Below are positions 36,425 to 45,173 of a stretch of 64,000 nt of DNA, in pieces (the first letter of the stretch is position 1; every line of letters starts with the position of its first letter). The stretch is from Planococcus maitriensis (GTDB taxonomy: Bacteria > Bacillota > Bacilli > Bacillales_A > Planococcaceae): positions 868,001 to 932,000 of the forward strand of contig NZ_QLZQ01000001.1 in assembly GCF_003289925.1 (NCBI RefSeq), read 5' to 3'. Below the pieces are notes generated by a model, which made no database searches, was not told the DNA's origin, and was given only the letters and a program-made list of their open reading frames with translations. The translations under genes were made by a program, and so were the position numbers.

Positions 36425-37795
36425 ATGATGGAAGAAACGAAGATCCGTGATGAAGAACTGAACGAAGAATTGATGCAGGAATTACTGGAAAAAGGGGATG
36501 TTGAAGCATTCCGAGAAGAATTTTTGTCCCACCATCCATACGACCAGGCAAGCTTTTATGAGAAAGCAGACGGTGAAACGAGGCAATTGCTCTATCAGTA
36601 TCTCTCTCCGAAAGAAATGGCGGATATTTTTGAAGCCATTGAAGTGGACGATGACGAATACGAAGATTTATTCAAGGAAATGGATACGCGCTATGCATCG
36701 GATATCCTGTCTTATATGTACACCGATGATGCAGTCGATGTGCTGAATGAACTGAATAAAGACCAAGTGGCCAGTTATTTAACAATCATGGACAAGGAAT
36801 CCGCCCAGCAGATCAAGGACTTGCTGCATTACGAAGAGTACACCGCGGGTTCGATCATGACGACGGAATTTGTCGCCATTCCGAAAAACTCGACGGTCCG
36901 CTCCGCGATGAACATCCTGCGCAATGCCGCACCGAACGCAGAAACGATTTATTATGTTTTTGTCATTGATGAAGAGCGAAAGCTATCGGGTATCGTGACT
37001 TTGCGCGACTTGATAATAGCGGATGAAGACACATTGATCGAAGCGATCATGAACGACCGCGTCGTCAGTGTCCAAGTAAGCGAAGACCAGGAAGAAGTCG
37101 CGCGCATGATCAAGGACTATGACTTTCTCGCATTGCCGGTGGTGGATTTCCAGGACCATCTGCTGGGCATCATCACGGTCGATGATATCATCGACGTGTT
37201 GGATGAAGAGGCGTCTGATGACTACTCCAAATTAGCTGCCGTCTCCGATATGGATACTTTTGACCGCGGCCCGCTGACAGCAGCGAAAAAACGCTTGCCA
37301 TGGCTCATCTTGCTGACCTTCCTTGGCATGCTGACAGCGAACTTGATGGGCATGTTCGAAGCGACGCTCGACCAAGTGGCGCTGCTTGCCGTATTTATTC
37401 CTTTGATTGCCGGGATGGCGGGAAATAGCGGCACCCAGGCACTGGCGGTGGCCGTGCGCGGTATTGCAACGGGCGACATCGAAGAAGAAAGCAAGATAAA
37501 GCTGTTGTTCCGTGAAGCGGGGACAGGCCTGATCACAGGCGTCATCTGCGGCATTGTCGTCGTTGGGCTCGTTTACTTCTGGAAATCCGAATTGCTGATC
37601 GGGATGCTGGTCGGCACTGCGGTCGCCAGTTCGATATTTGTCGCGACTTTGGCCGGTTCATTTATCCCGTTGTTAATCCACCGGATGAAGATCGACCCAG
37701 CCGTCGCGTCGGGACCATTCATCACGACATTGAACGACATCATTTCCATCCTCATTTATTTGGGCTTGGCGACGACGTTCCTGACGAATCTATAG
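36425..37795 (+). CDS. mgtE: Magnesium transporter MgtE
   Basis: 456-residue Mg2+ channel. Order: N-domain (about 1-135, rich in acidic residues), tandem CBS domains (about 140-265, YTAGSIMTTEFVAI start), a connecting helix, and five C-terminal membrane helices ending with PFITTLNDIISILIY, which holds the pore Asn-Asp. GGGAGG precedes ATG 36425 (a second ATG follows at once). No M-box riboswitch fits into the 87-base upstream gap. Confidence 0.94.
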   Translation: MMEETKIRDEELNEELMQELLEKGDVEAFREEFLSHHPYDQASFYEKADGETRQLLYQYLSPKEMADIFEAIEVDDDEYEDLFKEMDTRYASDILSYMYTDDAVDVLNELNKDQVASYLTIMDKESAQQIKDLLHYEEYTAGSIMTTEFVAIPKNSTVRSAMNILRNAAPNAETIYYVFVIDEERKLSGIVTLRDLIIADEDTLIEAIMNDRVVSVQVSEDQEEVARMIKDYDFLALPVVDFQDHLLGIITVDDIIDVLDEEASDDYSKLAAVSDMDTFDRGPLTAAKKRLPWLILLTFLGMLTANLMGMFEATLDQVALLAVFIPLIAGMAGNSGTQALAVAVRGIATGDIEEESKIKLLFREAGTGLITGVICGIVVVGLVYFWKSELLIGMLVGTAVASSIFVATLAGSFIPLLIHRMKIDPAVASGPFITTLNDIISILIYLGLATTFLTNL

Positions 37796-37828
37796 GCCGG
37801 TAAATGGCCAAAAGAAACAAGATCCCGG

Positions 37829-37852
37829 AAAGTGCAATTGCACTTTCTTTTT
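37829..37852 (+). terminator. Terminator after mgtE, overlapping the fabI promoter
   Basis: AAAGTGC-AATT-GCACTTT followed by a T tract; its right arm contains the -35 box (TTGCAC) of fabI. Confidence 0.75.
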
Positions 37853-37866
37853 TTATGGGGTAATAT
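37838..37866 (+). promoter_or_regulatory. Promoter of fabI
   Basis: TTGCAC (37838-37843), 17-base spacer, TAATAT (37861-37866). Confidence 0.7.
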
Positions 37867-37883
37867 TAGTACCAGGTAATAAT
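37865..37883 (+). promoter_or_regulatory. FapR operator of fabI
   Basis: ATTAGTACCAGGTAATAAT, a near palindrome that starts 4 bases into the -10 box exactly as at fabHF. It is a better FapR match than the fabHF box in its left arm. Confidence 0.82.
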
Positions 37884-37899
37884 ATTAGGAGGTATATAT

Positions 37900-38670
37900 A
37901 TGTCGATTTCATTAAAAGATAAAACATATGTCATCATGGGTGTTGCCAATAAGCGCAGCATTGCATGGGGGATTGCGCGTTCATTGGATGCGGCCGGGGC
38001 GAACCTGATCTTTACATATGCAGGGGAGCGCTTTGAAAAGTCGGTGCGTGACTTGGTCGCGACACTTGATGGCAACCATGAGCAGATCTTGCCGTGTGAT
38101 GTGACCAGTGACGAAGATGTGGAGAAGTGCTTCAATACGATCAAAGAAAGTGCCGGGAAAATCGATGGGCTTGCGCACTGCATCGCATTCGCCAAAACGG
38201 AAGAATTATCAGGCGACTTTTCCGATACATCCCGCGATGGCTTTTTGCTTGCGCATAACATCAGCTCGTACTCATTGACAATCGTTTCGAAATACGCGAA
38301 ACCATTGATGACAGAAGGCGGCAGCATCGTGGCTTTGACTTATATCGGCGGAGAGCGCGTCATGCCGAACTACAATGTCATGGGCGTGGCCAAAGCGTCG
38401 CTTGAAATGTCCGTCCGTTATTTGGCAGCGGACCTTGGGAAGCACGATATCCGTGTCAATGCGATTTCATCAGGCCCAATCCGCACATTGTCTTCCAAGG
38501 GTGTCAGCGACTTCAACTCGATCTTGCGTGAGATCGAGGAGAAAGCACCGCTTCGCCGCAACACGACGCCTGAAGAAGTCGGTGACACGGCCGTCTTCCT
38601 GTTCAGCAATATGTCCCGCGGCATCACCGGTGAAGTCCTGCACGTCGACAGCGGCTATCACGTTTTGTAA
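37900..38670 (+). CDS. fabI: Enoyl-ACP reductase FabI
   Basis: 256-residue NAD(P)H-dependent reductase for the last step of each fatty-acid elongation round; target of triclosan in the family. The SDR-like fold has the GVANKRSIAWGIA nucleotide loop, and the active-site pair Tyr148/Tyr158 with Lys165 (Y-x6-K between 158 and 165). TAGGAGG lies before ATG 37900. Regulated with fabHF by FapR. Confidence 0.95.
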   Translation: MSISLKDKTYVIMGVANKRSIAWGIARSLDAAGANLIFTYAGERFEKSVRDLVATLDGNHEQILPCDVTSDEDVEKCFNTIKESAGKIDGLAHCIAFAKTEELSGDFSDTSRDGFLLAHNISSYSLTIVSKYAKPLMTEGGSIVALTYIGGERVMPNYNVMGVAKASLEMSVRYLAADLGKHDIRVNAISSGPIRTLSSKGVSDFNSILREIEEKAPLRRNTTPEEVGDTAVFLFSNMSRGITGEVLHVDSGYHVL

Positions 38671-38677
38671 AATGCAT

Positions 38678-38715
38678 GAAAAAAACCTTCCGGAGTTTTT
38701 CCGGAAGGTTTTTTA
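38678..38715. terminator. Bidirectional terminator between fabI and yjcF
   Basis: AACCTTCCGG pairs with CCGGAAGGTT with A and T runs on either side; serves both convergent genes. Confidence 0.9.
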
Positions 38716-39144
38716 TTATAGTGTTTTCTCCATTTGGCGATGGGGAATGCCGGCGTCCATGAATTCGGGAGAGATCACATCATAGCCCAGCCGTTCATAA
38801 AACGGGATTGCATGGCTCTGTGAGTTGAGCTGCAGGCGGAAATAGCCGATAGAGCGGGCATATTCCTCCAGCTGTTGCATCATCTCGGCGCCGAAATGGT
38901 GGCCGCGGTATTCAGGCAAGACGCAAACGCGCTCGACTTTGCCGACGCCTTGTTCATATTCGCGGATCCGGGCAGCGGCAATCGGCTGTTCCAGTTCATA
39001 ACCGATAAAATGGGTGGCGCTGTCGTCATGCTCGTCCATTTCCACATGAAGGGCGACGCCTTGCTCGTCGACGAAAACTTTGCGGCGGATTTCAAAAGCC
39101 TGTTCTTTTTCGAGTTCGGTTTCAACAATTTTCACTTTCTGCAA
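38716..39144 (-). CDS. yjcF: GNAT acetyltransferase, YjcF-like
   Basis: 142-residue GNAT fold protein. Motif A is VERVCVLPEYRGHHFGAEMM with the acetyl-CoA-binding R/Q-x-x-G-x-G/A pattern (RGHHFGA). The start is TTG 39144, directly after the yjcG stop TAA; AGGAG lies 12 bases upstream. The acceptor is unknown. Same order as B. subtilis yjcF-G-H. Confidence 0.85.
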   Translation of the reverse strand: MQKVKIVETELEKEQAFEIRRKVFVDEQGVALHVEMDEHDDSATHFIGYELEQPIAAARIREYEQGVGKVERVCVLPEYRGHHFGAEMMQQLEEYARSIGYFRLQLNSQSHAIPFYERLGYDVISPEFMDAGIPHRQMEKTL

Positions 39145-39663
39145 TTAAGCTTCATCTCCTGACAAGCGGAATGTATCGTACACTGTCCACGAACCATCTT
39201 CCAATTGATAGAGCAAGTGGATGCGGTCGATCGTTTCTTCGTGGTCGATGCCAGCCATCTTCAATTGGCCATAGACATCGGCGTGCTCCGAATCCGATAA
39301 TTTTTGTGCAATGGTGATATGCGGCACAAAAGGATGGTCCGGCATGCCGCCAAGAAAATCGGAGTGGAGGTCTTCGTGAAGATCCATCAGCTCTTTGGAC
39401 GGCTCGATTTTGAAGTACAGGGCGTTCGTTACCGGCGTGAATGTGCTGACGCGCGTTGCGTGGATGCGGAAAGGCTTTTGGCGCTTGGCGATATTGGCAA
39501 GTTCCTCAGCCATCGCTTTGACTTCCGTATCGTCCGCTTCAAAAGGCCCTTTCAATGTAATATGGGGTGTGATCAATTCATAATGCGGATCATAGCGCTT
39601 CCGGTAGGAATTCGCCAAGTCTTGTAGTTTTTTGGATGGAAATGCTGCAATGCCATATTTCAT
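39145..39663 (-). CDS. yjcG: 2H phosphoesterase family protein, YjcG-like
   Basis: 172-residue protein of the LigT/2H superfamily. Two H-x-T motifs, PHITLKG (near residue 34) and PHITIAQ (near residue 117), form the catalytic pair. ATG 39663 with GAGGAGG 10 bases upstream is preferred over TTG 39669. The substrate is unknown; cyclic-phosphate RNA ends are typical for the superfamily. Confidence 0.88.
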   Translation of the reverse strand: MKYGIAAFPSKKLQDLANSYRKRYDPHYELITPHITLKGPFEADDTEVKAMAEELANIAKRQKPFRIHATRVSTFTPVTNALYFKIEPSKELMDLHEDLHSDFLGGMPDHPFVPHITIAQKLSDSEHADVYGQLKMAGIDHEETIDRIHLLYQLEDGSWTVYDTFRLSGDEA

Positions 39664-39739
39664 AATCAATAGACCTCCTCATCTAATAAATGCTTTTCTC
39701 TTCAATTGTATCAAATTGTTCGGTTTGTTTCCTTAAGGC

Positions 39740-40462
39740 CTACATGCCGAAATTCATCAGCAGCGCCCTTTTCAGGTCGGGCTGCCAGTATTTCCATGTA
39801 TGGTCTCCTTTGAATTCTTCGTAAAAGAGCGAAAACCCTTTATTTTTCATCAACTCATTCAACTCACGGTTCGGCGATAAAAAGTCGGCGGTTTCCCCGT
39901 TGGTCAATTTCACGTCCGTTTCTTCCGACCCGATGACATGGTAGACCGTGAACGAATTGTTCATCGGAAATTTCTCGACAGCTTCCATCATTTCCGGCCC
40001 CACTTTCGGCGACTGAAGAATGACGCGCCCGAAAATATTCGGATATTTAAGTGCGGCCATCAAGGAAACGGTGGCTGCAAGCGAATCGCCGATCAGCGTC
40101 CGGCCCATGCCGACTTGGTAAGTGGGGTATGTTTCGTCCAGATATGGCACCAGTTCATGTGCCAGGAAACGTAAGTAAGCGGCATGCTGTTCGCCGTCCG
40201 GCTCGTATTTGCGGTTGCGGTCTTGCACGCTTTTATAGGGGATGCCGACGAAGATGATGTTCTCGATTTCCTGATTTTCCAACAGTTCATCGACAACGCG
40301 CGGCACACGGCCGAGCTGGAAATAATCCTTGCCGTCCGATGCGATGACCAAGCTGTATTTATAGAGAGGAGAATAATTTGCCGGCAGATGGACGAGCACC
40401 TGCATATCTTCTCCCAAAGCATCGCTGTGAAGCGTGAAATCCTCTACGCGTCCTTTGTTCAT
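39740..40462 (-). CDS. yjcH: Esterase family protein, YjcH-like
   Basis: 240-residue alpha/beta-hydrolase related to enterochelin esterases. The nucleophile elbow is IGDSLAA (Gly-Asp-Ser), with the acidic and His residues late in the sequence (His in FKGDHTWKYW). ATG 40462 has GGAGG 8 bases upstream; the longer open frame is non-coding promoter DNA. It is first in the yjcH-yjcG-yjcF operon, with a 70-base gap to yjcG. Confidence 0.87.
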   Translation of the reverse strand: MNKGRVEDFTLHSDALGEDMQVLVHLPANYSPLYKYSLVIASDGKDYFQLGRVPRVVDELLENQEIENIIFVGIPYKSVQDRNRKYEPDGEQHAAYLRFLAHELVPYLDETYPTYQVGMGRTLIGDSLAATVSLMAALKYPNIFGRVILQSPKVGPEMMEAVEKFPMNNSFTVYHVIGSEETDVKLTNGETADFLSPNRELNELMKNKGFSLFYEEFKGDHTWKYWQPDLKRALLMNFGM

Positions 40463-40496
40463 GATGTTGCCTCCTTCTAATTCTATTGTACAAAAA

Positions 40497-40526
40497 TTGT
40501 AACATATTCCCCCTGCAAGGTATAAT
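40497..40526 (+). promoter_or_regulatory. Promoter of the PgpA-family gene
   Basis: TTGTAA (40497-40502), 18-base spacer, TATAAT (40521-40526). Confidence 0.55.
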
Positions 40527-40567
40527 GGACAGGAAGAGAAATCCAAATAGAGAGAGGGGATCGCACC

Positions 40568-41155
40568 ATGGATGGAGGACATTTCCGTGTACATTCAGAA
40601 GAAGTGAATAAAGCGACGCATGAAGCTTTGGAAAGAAGAGGCGTCACGAAAGAAGATATCGCAAAAATCGTGTTGGACATGCAATTGCCCTTTAATGAAG
40701 GATTGACCTTGGCGCATTGCATCGAGTCGGTCGAAAGCGTCTTGCGCAAGCGGGAAATGCAGCATGCGCTCTTGGTCGGCATCGAACTCGATGAACTGGC
40801 TGAGCAAGGGAAACTATCCCAGCCGCTCCAGCAAATCGTCGGTTCCGACGAAGGCCTGTTCGGGGTCGATGAAATGATCGGGCTTGGCGCAGTACTCACT
40901 TATGGCAGCATCGCCGTGACGACGTTCGGCCATTTGGATAAAAACAAAACCGGCATCATCCATACGCTCGATACGAAATACGGGGAGCATGTCCATACCT
41001 TCCTGGATGATTTGGTTTCGAGTGTCGCAGCTTGTGCTTCAGCCCGCATCGCACACCGCACGCGCGACTTGGAGGAAGAGGGCAGAAGCTTTGAGGATCT
41101 TACTCCTGAAGAGACAACGCCGGAAACTCATGTTCCTGGCGCAGAATACGATTGA
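40568..41155 (+). CDS. Phosphatidylglycerophosphatase A family protein
   Basis: 195 residues, similar in layout to YpjQ/YutG proteins of Bacillus. An N-terminal helical region (VTKEDIAKIVLDMQ) precedes the PgpA-like core with GVDEMIGLGAVLTYGSIAVT and an acidic DDLVSSVAACASARI helix. The PgpA family dephosphorylates phosphatidylglycerophosphate, but this soluble-looking branch has not been shown to do so. AGAGAGGGGA lies before ATG 40568. Confidence 0.78.
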   Translation: MDGGHFRVHSEEVNKATHEALERRGVTKEDIAKIVLDMQLPFNEGLTLAHCIESVESVLRKREMQHALLVGIELDELAEQGKLSQPLQQIVGSDEGLFGVDEMIGLGAVLTYGSIAVTTFGHLDKNKTGIIHTLDTKYGEHVHTFLDDLVSSVAACASARIAHRTRDLEEEGRSFEDLTPEETTPETHVPGAEYD

Positions 41156-41210
41156 TGGATAATATTAACAATAATTTGGTTTGAAAACGATTCCATTGTA
41201 AAAAATTAAA

Positions 41211-41241
41211 TTGACAGATGGACAGAAAGTCATGGTATTAT
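41211..41241 (+). promoter_or_regulatory. Promoter of the TAXI-TRAP operon
   Basis: TTGACA (41211-41216) and extended -10 TGG-TATTAT (41236-41241), 19-base spacer. Confidence 0.6.
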
Positions 41242-41280
41242 GAAGGATGAAAGAAACTATAGATAAAGGGAGGCCGATTT

Positions 41281-42258
41281 ATGTTAAACAAAAAGTTTGG
41301 ATTCTACGCGACTGTCGCTTTGGCCGGATCCGTATTCCTAGCAGGCTGTGGAGATGATGCAGCAAATGAAGAAGGCGGCGGCGGAGCAGCTGAACCGGAA
41401 TTCATCAGTGTATTGACTGGTGGAACGACGGGAACTTATTATCCGCTAGGCGGAGCGATGGCGACAATCATCGAGAACGAGACAGGCATCGATACGACTG
41501 CTGAAGTGTCCCAGGCATCTGCAGCCAATATGACATCACTTGCCGATGGCACGGGCGAGATCGCTTTTGTACAGACAGATACGGCTTTCTACGCATCTGA
41601 AGGTTCGAACATGTTCGAAGGGGAAGTCATCGACAGCGTGTCCGCAATCGGGGCTCTTTATCCGGAAACGATCCAGATCGTAACGACTGAAGGATCTGGC
41701 ATCACTGCATTTGAAGATTTGGCAGGAAAATCGGTATCCGTCGGGGCACCTGGCTCTGGTACGTATATCAACGCTGAGCAATTGCTTGAAATCCACGGCA
41801 TGACGATGGATGACATCGACGCGCAGAACTTGGACTTTGGCGAATCTCAGGAAAGCTTGCAATCCGGACAGATCGATGCAGCATTCATCACAGCCGGAAC
41901 GCCGACTGGCGCAGTTGAAAGCTTGAGTGCAACTGCCGATGTCAACATCGTTCCTGTCGCAGCTGATAAAGCAGCTGAATTGATTGAGAAATACCCATAT
42001 TATGCAGAGGATGTAGTACCATCCGGCACTTATGGATTGACTGAAGAAGTTCCGACGGTTTCCGTTCTTGCGATGCTTGTTGTACAGAACGACATCTCCG
42101 AAGACACAGTCTACGATATTACAAAAGCAATTTATGAAAACACAGATCAAATCCAACACGCCAAAGCTGAGTTCATCAAAGCCGAAACAGCTCTTGATGG
42201 AATCGGGATCGATATCCATCCTGGCGCACAGCGTTACTTCGATGAAGTAAACCAATAA
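41281..42258 (+). CDS. TAXI-family TRAP transporter substrate-binding lipoprotein
   Basis: 325 residues. The signal peptide ends at LAGC with lipidated Cys23, followed by an acidic Gly-rich linker. The TAXI signature TGGTTGTYYPLGGAMA follows at once, with the SQASAANM and SVGAPGSGTY segments lining the ligand cleft. TAXI proteins bind small carboxylates or amino acids; the ligand is unknown. It heads an operon with a DUF1850 protein and a fused permease. AGGGAGG precedes ATG 41281. Confidence 0.92.
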   Translation: MLNKKFGFYATVALAGSVFLAGCGDDAANEEGGGGAAEPEFISVLTGGTTGTYYPLGGAMATIIENETGIDTTAEVSQASAANMTSLADGTGEIAFVQTDTAFYASEGSNMFEGEVIDSVSAIGALYPETIQIVTTEGSGITAFEDLAGKSVSVGAPGSGTYINAEQLLEIHGMTMDDIDAQNLDFGESQESLQSGQIDAAFITAGTPTGAVESLSATADVNIVPVAADKAAELIEKYPYYAEDVVPSGTYGLTEEVPTVSVLAMLVVQNDISEDTVYDITKAIYENTDQIQHAKAEFIKAETALDGIGIDIHPGAQRYFDEVNQ

Positions 42259-42276
42259 GAACTGATCAAAATAACT

Positions 42277-42317
42277 GACGATAAAGCGCAAGCTTTATCG
42301 TCGTTATTTATTTTTTG
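42277..42317 (+). terminator. Attenuator hairpin after the TAXI lipoprotein gene
   Basis: GACGATAAAGC pairs with GCTTTATCGTC around GCAA, followed by a T-rich stretch with interruptions. Partial termination would favour the binding protein over the permease. Confidence 0.65.
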
Positions 42318-42334
42318 TCGGTAGGGGGATTATC

Positions 42335-42856
42335 TTGCGGAATAAAAGAATTCTCAAAATCCTTCTTATATTTACCATCCTCATCCTTATCTGCTCCGCA
42401 CTTTTCTTCATCCCATACAAGAAACACTTCGTCTTCATCGAATCGGAAACAAACGAGATCACAGCGCATGTTCCCGTTATAGAAGACCGCTTCAAGATCC
42501 GCTATACCCATTCGATCCATCTATCGGATGTGATTGAAAGTTACCGCCTTGATGATGAGGGGAATTTGGTGATGACGGAACTTGAGTACGAAGATTTCAA
42601 TATCGGCATGCCGTCGAATGCAGGAGAAGGGGAGCGCTTTGTCGAAAAAGACGGGAAATACTTTATTGAGGATATGAAGCGGAAGCTGCCCGAATTCCGA
42701 TTGCTAGTCGGGGACGTGGACGCGGAACTCGTTTTCCTATTCGCAGGAAAAGAACTCGATTTGAAGAAGAGTTTGGAAAGAGGCAAGATCTACACATTCC
42801 GTGCCCAACGCCTTTCCATTTATCAGCAATTAGAAGGAGTGAACATCTATGAGTGA
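42335..42856 (+). CDS. DUF1850 membrane-anchored protein
   Basis: 173 residues: one N-terminal helix (about 8-27), then an extracytoplasmic beta-rich domain starting with the RYTHSIHLSDVIESYRL motif typical of DUF1850. These proteins are nearly always found between TAXI binding proteins and fused TRAP permeases, so an accessory role is inferred. The start is TTG 42335 with GGGGG upstream. It overlaps the permease by eight bases. Confidence 0.85.
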   Translation: MRNKRILKILLIFTILILICSALFFIPYKKHFVFIESETNEITAHVPVIEDRFKIRYTHSIHLSDVIESYRLDDEGNLVMTELEYEDFNIGMPSNAGEGERFVEKDGKYFIEDMKRKLPEFRLLVGDVDAELVFLFAGKELDLKKSLERGKIYTFRAQRLSIYQQLEGVNIYE

Positions 42857-44882
42857 TAAACTATCGCCAGAAGAAAGAGAAGAGAGAAAGCTTCCGCCTG
42901 AAGACGAAAGCTATATCTCGGAGGAGAAGCAAAAAGAGATTCTCCAGAAGTACGATCCAGAGTCGAATACCCGTGATTTGTCAGGCATCATCAAACATGT
43001 CGTGTTTTTCGGGCTTTTGGCATTTTCCTTGTTTCAGCTATACACAGCCATTTTCGGCCAATACACAGCGTATATCCAGCGTTCTGTCCACTTAGGATTC
43101 GCTCTGTCGCTGATTTTCATCCTATTCCCGATGCGCCGCCGGAAAGGGGCGCGCCATAAGGTGGCCTGGTATGATTACATACTTGCCCTATTGTCTATTG
43201 GGATTGGTGCTTATTGGCCGATCATGTATGACGACTTGGTGTTCCGCATCGGGCGCGTTACCGAACTGGATTTGATAGTCGGGATTTTAGCCGTCATACT
43301 GACGCTTGAAGCAACGCGCCGGGCTGTCGGTATGCCGATTACGGTTATCGGTGCGCTATTTTTGACCTACGGTTTCTTCGGCCCTTATTTCCCGGGATTC
43401 ATGAGGCACCGGGGGCAGGACCTGGAATCCTTGATCCAATTGATGTTCTATACGACGGACGGGATTCTCGGTACCCCGATCGGCGTTTCCGCAACGTTCA
43501 TCTTTACGTTCCTATTATTCGGTTCCTTCCTGGTTAAAACAGGAGTGGGCCAGTATTTCAATGATCTCGCTGTATCGCTGGCCGGAAATTTGACCGGCGG
43601 ACCGGCAAAAGTAGCGATTTTCTCCTCTGCCCTGCAAGGGACTATTTCGGGGAGTTCGGTCGCGAACGTCGTAACATCTGGGTCTTACACGATTCCGATG
43701 ATGAAAAAGCTCGGATATAAGAAAGAATTTGCTGGCGGCGTCGAGGCAGCCGCTTCGACAGGCGGCCAGCTGATGCCGCCGATCATGGGAGCGGCAGCGT
43801 TCCTCATGGTCGAGTTCATCGGCGGTGTCACTTATTGGGAAATCGCCAAAGCGGCGGCCATCCCAGCACTCCTTTACTTCACGGGTGTTTGGATCATGAC
43901 CCATTTCGAGGCGAAACGAATCGGCTTGAAAGGCCTGGCGCCGGATGAAATGCCGGACCGCAAAGAAGTCTTGAAGAAAATCTATCTGTTGACGCCGATC
44001 CTTGCAATCATCTTGTTCTTGTTAGTAGGGATCCCGACGATGCAAGCGGCTTTATATGGTATTTTGCTGACGATTTTCGTCAGTGCCTTCAATAAGGAAA
44101 CCCGTCTTGGCTTTAAAGACATTATCCACGCTTTGGTTGACGGTGCCAGAACTGCACTTGCGGTCGCAGCAGCTACAGCAACGGCAGGGATCATTGTCGG
44201 GGTTGTCGTGAAGACCGGCCTTGGACTGTCCCTGGCAAATGGGCTTGTGTCAGCGTCCGGCGGGAACGTCCTGTTGACCTTGTTCTTCACGATGCTTGCA
44301 GCTATCGTTCTCGGCATGGGTTCGCCGACCACGGCAAACTATGTCATCACGTCCACCATTGCTGCTCCTGCCATCATTACTTTGTTGATGGTCGATGAGC
44401 CTGCTGGCGCAGCTGTTCCGATCGTCGTTGCATTGTCTGCGCATTTGTTCGTCTTCTATTTCGGGATTATCGCAGATATCACGCCGCCGGTTGCCCTCGC
44501 TGCTTTTGCAGCTTCCGGGATTTCGGGAGGGGAGCCGATACGGACAGGGTTCAACGCGGCGAAACTTGCGATTGCGGCATTCGTCATTCCGTATATGTTC
44601 GTCTTGTCGCCAGAACTATTGATGATCGATACGACCTGGACCGAGCTGATATGGGTATTGATCACCGCCATCACCGGCATGATCGCCATCGGTGCCGGCT
44701 TGATCGGCTATTGGTACCGCAAGCTCAATTGGCTGGAGCGTATCATCACATTCGTTACCGGGATCGCCTTGATCTATCCGGAAGGTTTCACAGATCTTAT
44801 CGGGGCGGCTGTCTTTATCGTCTTGTTCGTGATCCAATGGATGTCGAGAGACAAAAAGACAAGAAAAGCCCAAACGGCATAA
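42849..44882 (+). CDS. TRAP transporter fused permease (TAXI type)
   Basis: 677-residue membrane protein combining the small (DctQ-like) and large (DctM-like) TRAP subunits. An acidic/charged N-terminus of about 55 residues leads into some 15 or more hydrophobic segments; the DctM signature GMGSPTTANYVI and the SGSSVANVVTSG loop are present. It imports the ligand of the TAXI protein with an ion gradient. ATG 42849 overlaps DUF1850. Confidence 0.92.
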   Translation: MSDKLSPEEREERKLPPEDESYISEEKQKEILQKYDPESNTRDLSGIIKHVVFFGLLAFSLFQLYTAIFGQYTAYIQRSVHLGFALSLIFILFPMRRRKGARHKVAWYDYILALLSIGIGAYWPIMYDDLVFRIGRVTELDLIVGILAVILTLEATRRAVGMPITVIGALFLTYGFFGPYFPGFMRHRGQDLESLIQLMFYTTDGILGTPIGVSATFIFTFLLFGSFLVKTGVGQYFNDLAVSLAGNLTGGPAKVAIFSSALQGTISGSSVANVVTSGSYTIPMMKKLGYKKEFAGGVEAAASTGGQLMPPIMGAAAFLMVEFIGGVTYWEIAKAAAIPALLYFTGVWIMTHFEAKRIGLKGLAPDEMPDRKEVLKKIYLLTPILAIILFLLVGIPTMQAALYGILLTIFVSAFNKETRLGFKDIIHALVDGARTALAVAAATATAGIIVGVVVKTGLGLSLANGLVSASGGNVLLTLFFTMLAAIVLGMGSPTTANYVITSTIAAPAIITLLMVDEPAGAAVPIVVALSAHLFVFYFGIIADITPPVALAAFAASGISGGEPIRTGFNAAKLAIAAFVIPYMFVLSPELLMIDTTWTELIWVLITAITGMIAIGAGLIGYWYRKLNWLERIITFVTGIALIYPEGFTDLIGAAVFIVLFVIQWMSRDKKTRKAQTA

Positions 44883-44883
44883 T

Positions 44884-44920
44884 AAAAAAAGATGGGAGCC
44901 CTCGGGCTTCCATCTTTTTT
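44884..44920 (+). terminator. Terminator after the TRAP operon
   Basis: AAAGATGG and AGCCC pair with GGGCT and CCATCTTT, with A and T runs on both sides. Confidence 0.88.
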
Positions 44921-44940
44921 GGTTTTCGCAAGGTAGTGGA

Positions 44941-44978
44941 ATAATAAAAAACCCCAGCCGATTTTCCGGCTGGGGTTT
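44941..44978 (-). terminator. Terminator of the tRNA-Val transcript
   Basis: ACCCCAGCCG pairs with CGGCTGGGGT; on the minus strand a T tract follows. Confidence 0.85.
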
Positions 44979-45003
44979 CGTGCAGCGCGCAGCATGCATA
45001 TGA

Positions 45004-45076
45004 TGATTCCTACTGGGCTCGAACCAGCGACCTCTACCCTGTCAAGGTAGCGCTCTCCCAGCTGAGCTAAGGAATC
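45004..45076 (-). tRNA. tRNA-Val (anticodon GAC)
   Basis: 73-base cloverleaf on the minus strand: acceptor GATTCCT/AGGAATC, D-arm with AGCTCAGCTGGGAGAGC, anticodon stem CTACC/GGTAG with loop TTGACAG (anticodon GAC), and T-arm GCTGG-TTCGAGC-CCAGT. CCA is not encoded (TCA follows). It is a single tRNA gene with its own promoter and terminator. Confidence 0.95.
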
Positions 45077-45097
45077 GCAATCTCAAGGACATTTATT

Positions 45098-45126
45098 ATT
45101 ATATATGCCAGTTTGAAAAAAGACAA
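45098..45126 (-). promoter_or_regulatory. Promoter of tRNA-Val
   Basis: TTGTCT (45126-45121), 17-base spacer, TATAAT (45103-45098) on the minus strand. Confidence 0.75.
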
Positions 45127-45173
45127 TAGTTTTTGTGAAAAAACTTTCAGCTTTTTAGAACCGGTATAATTTT

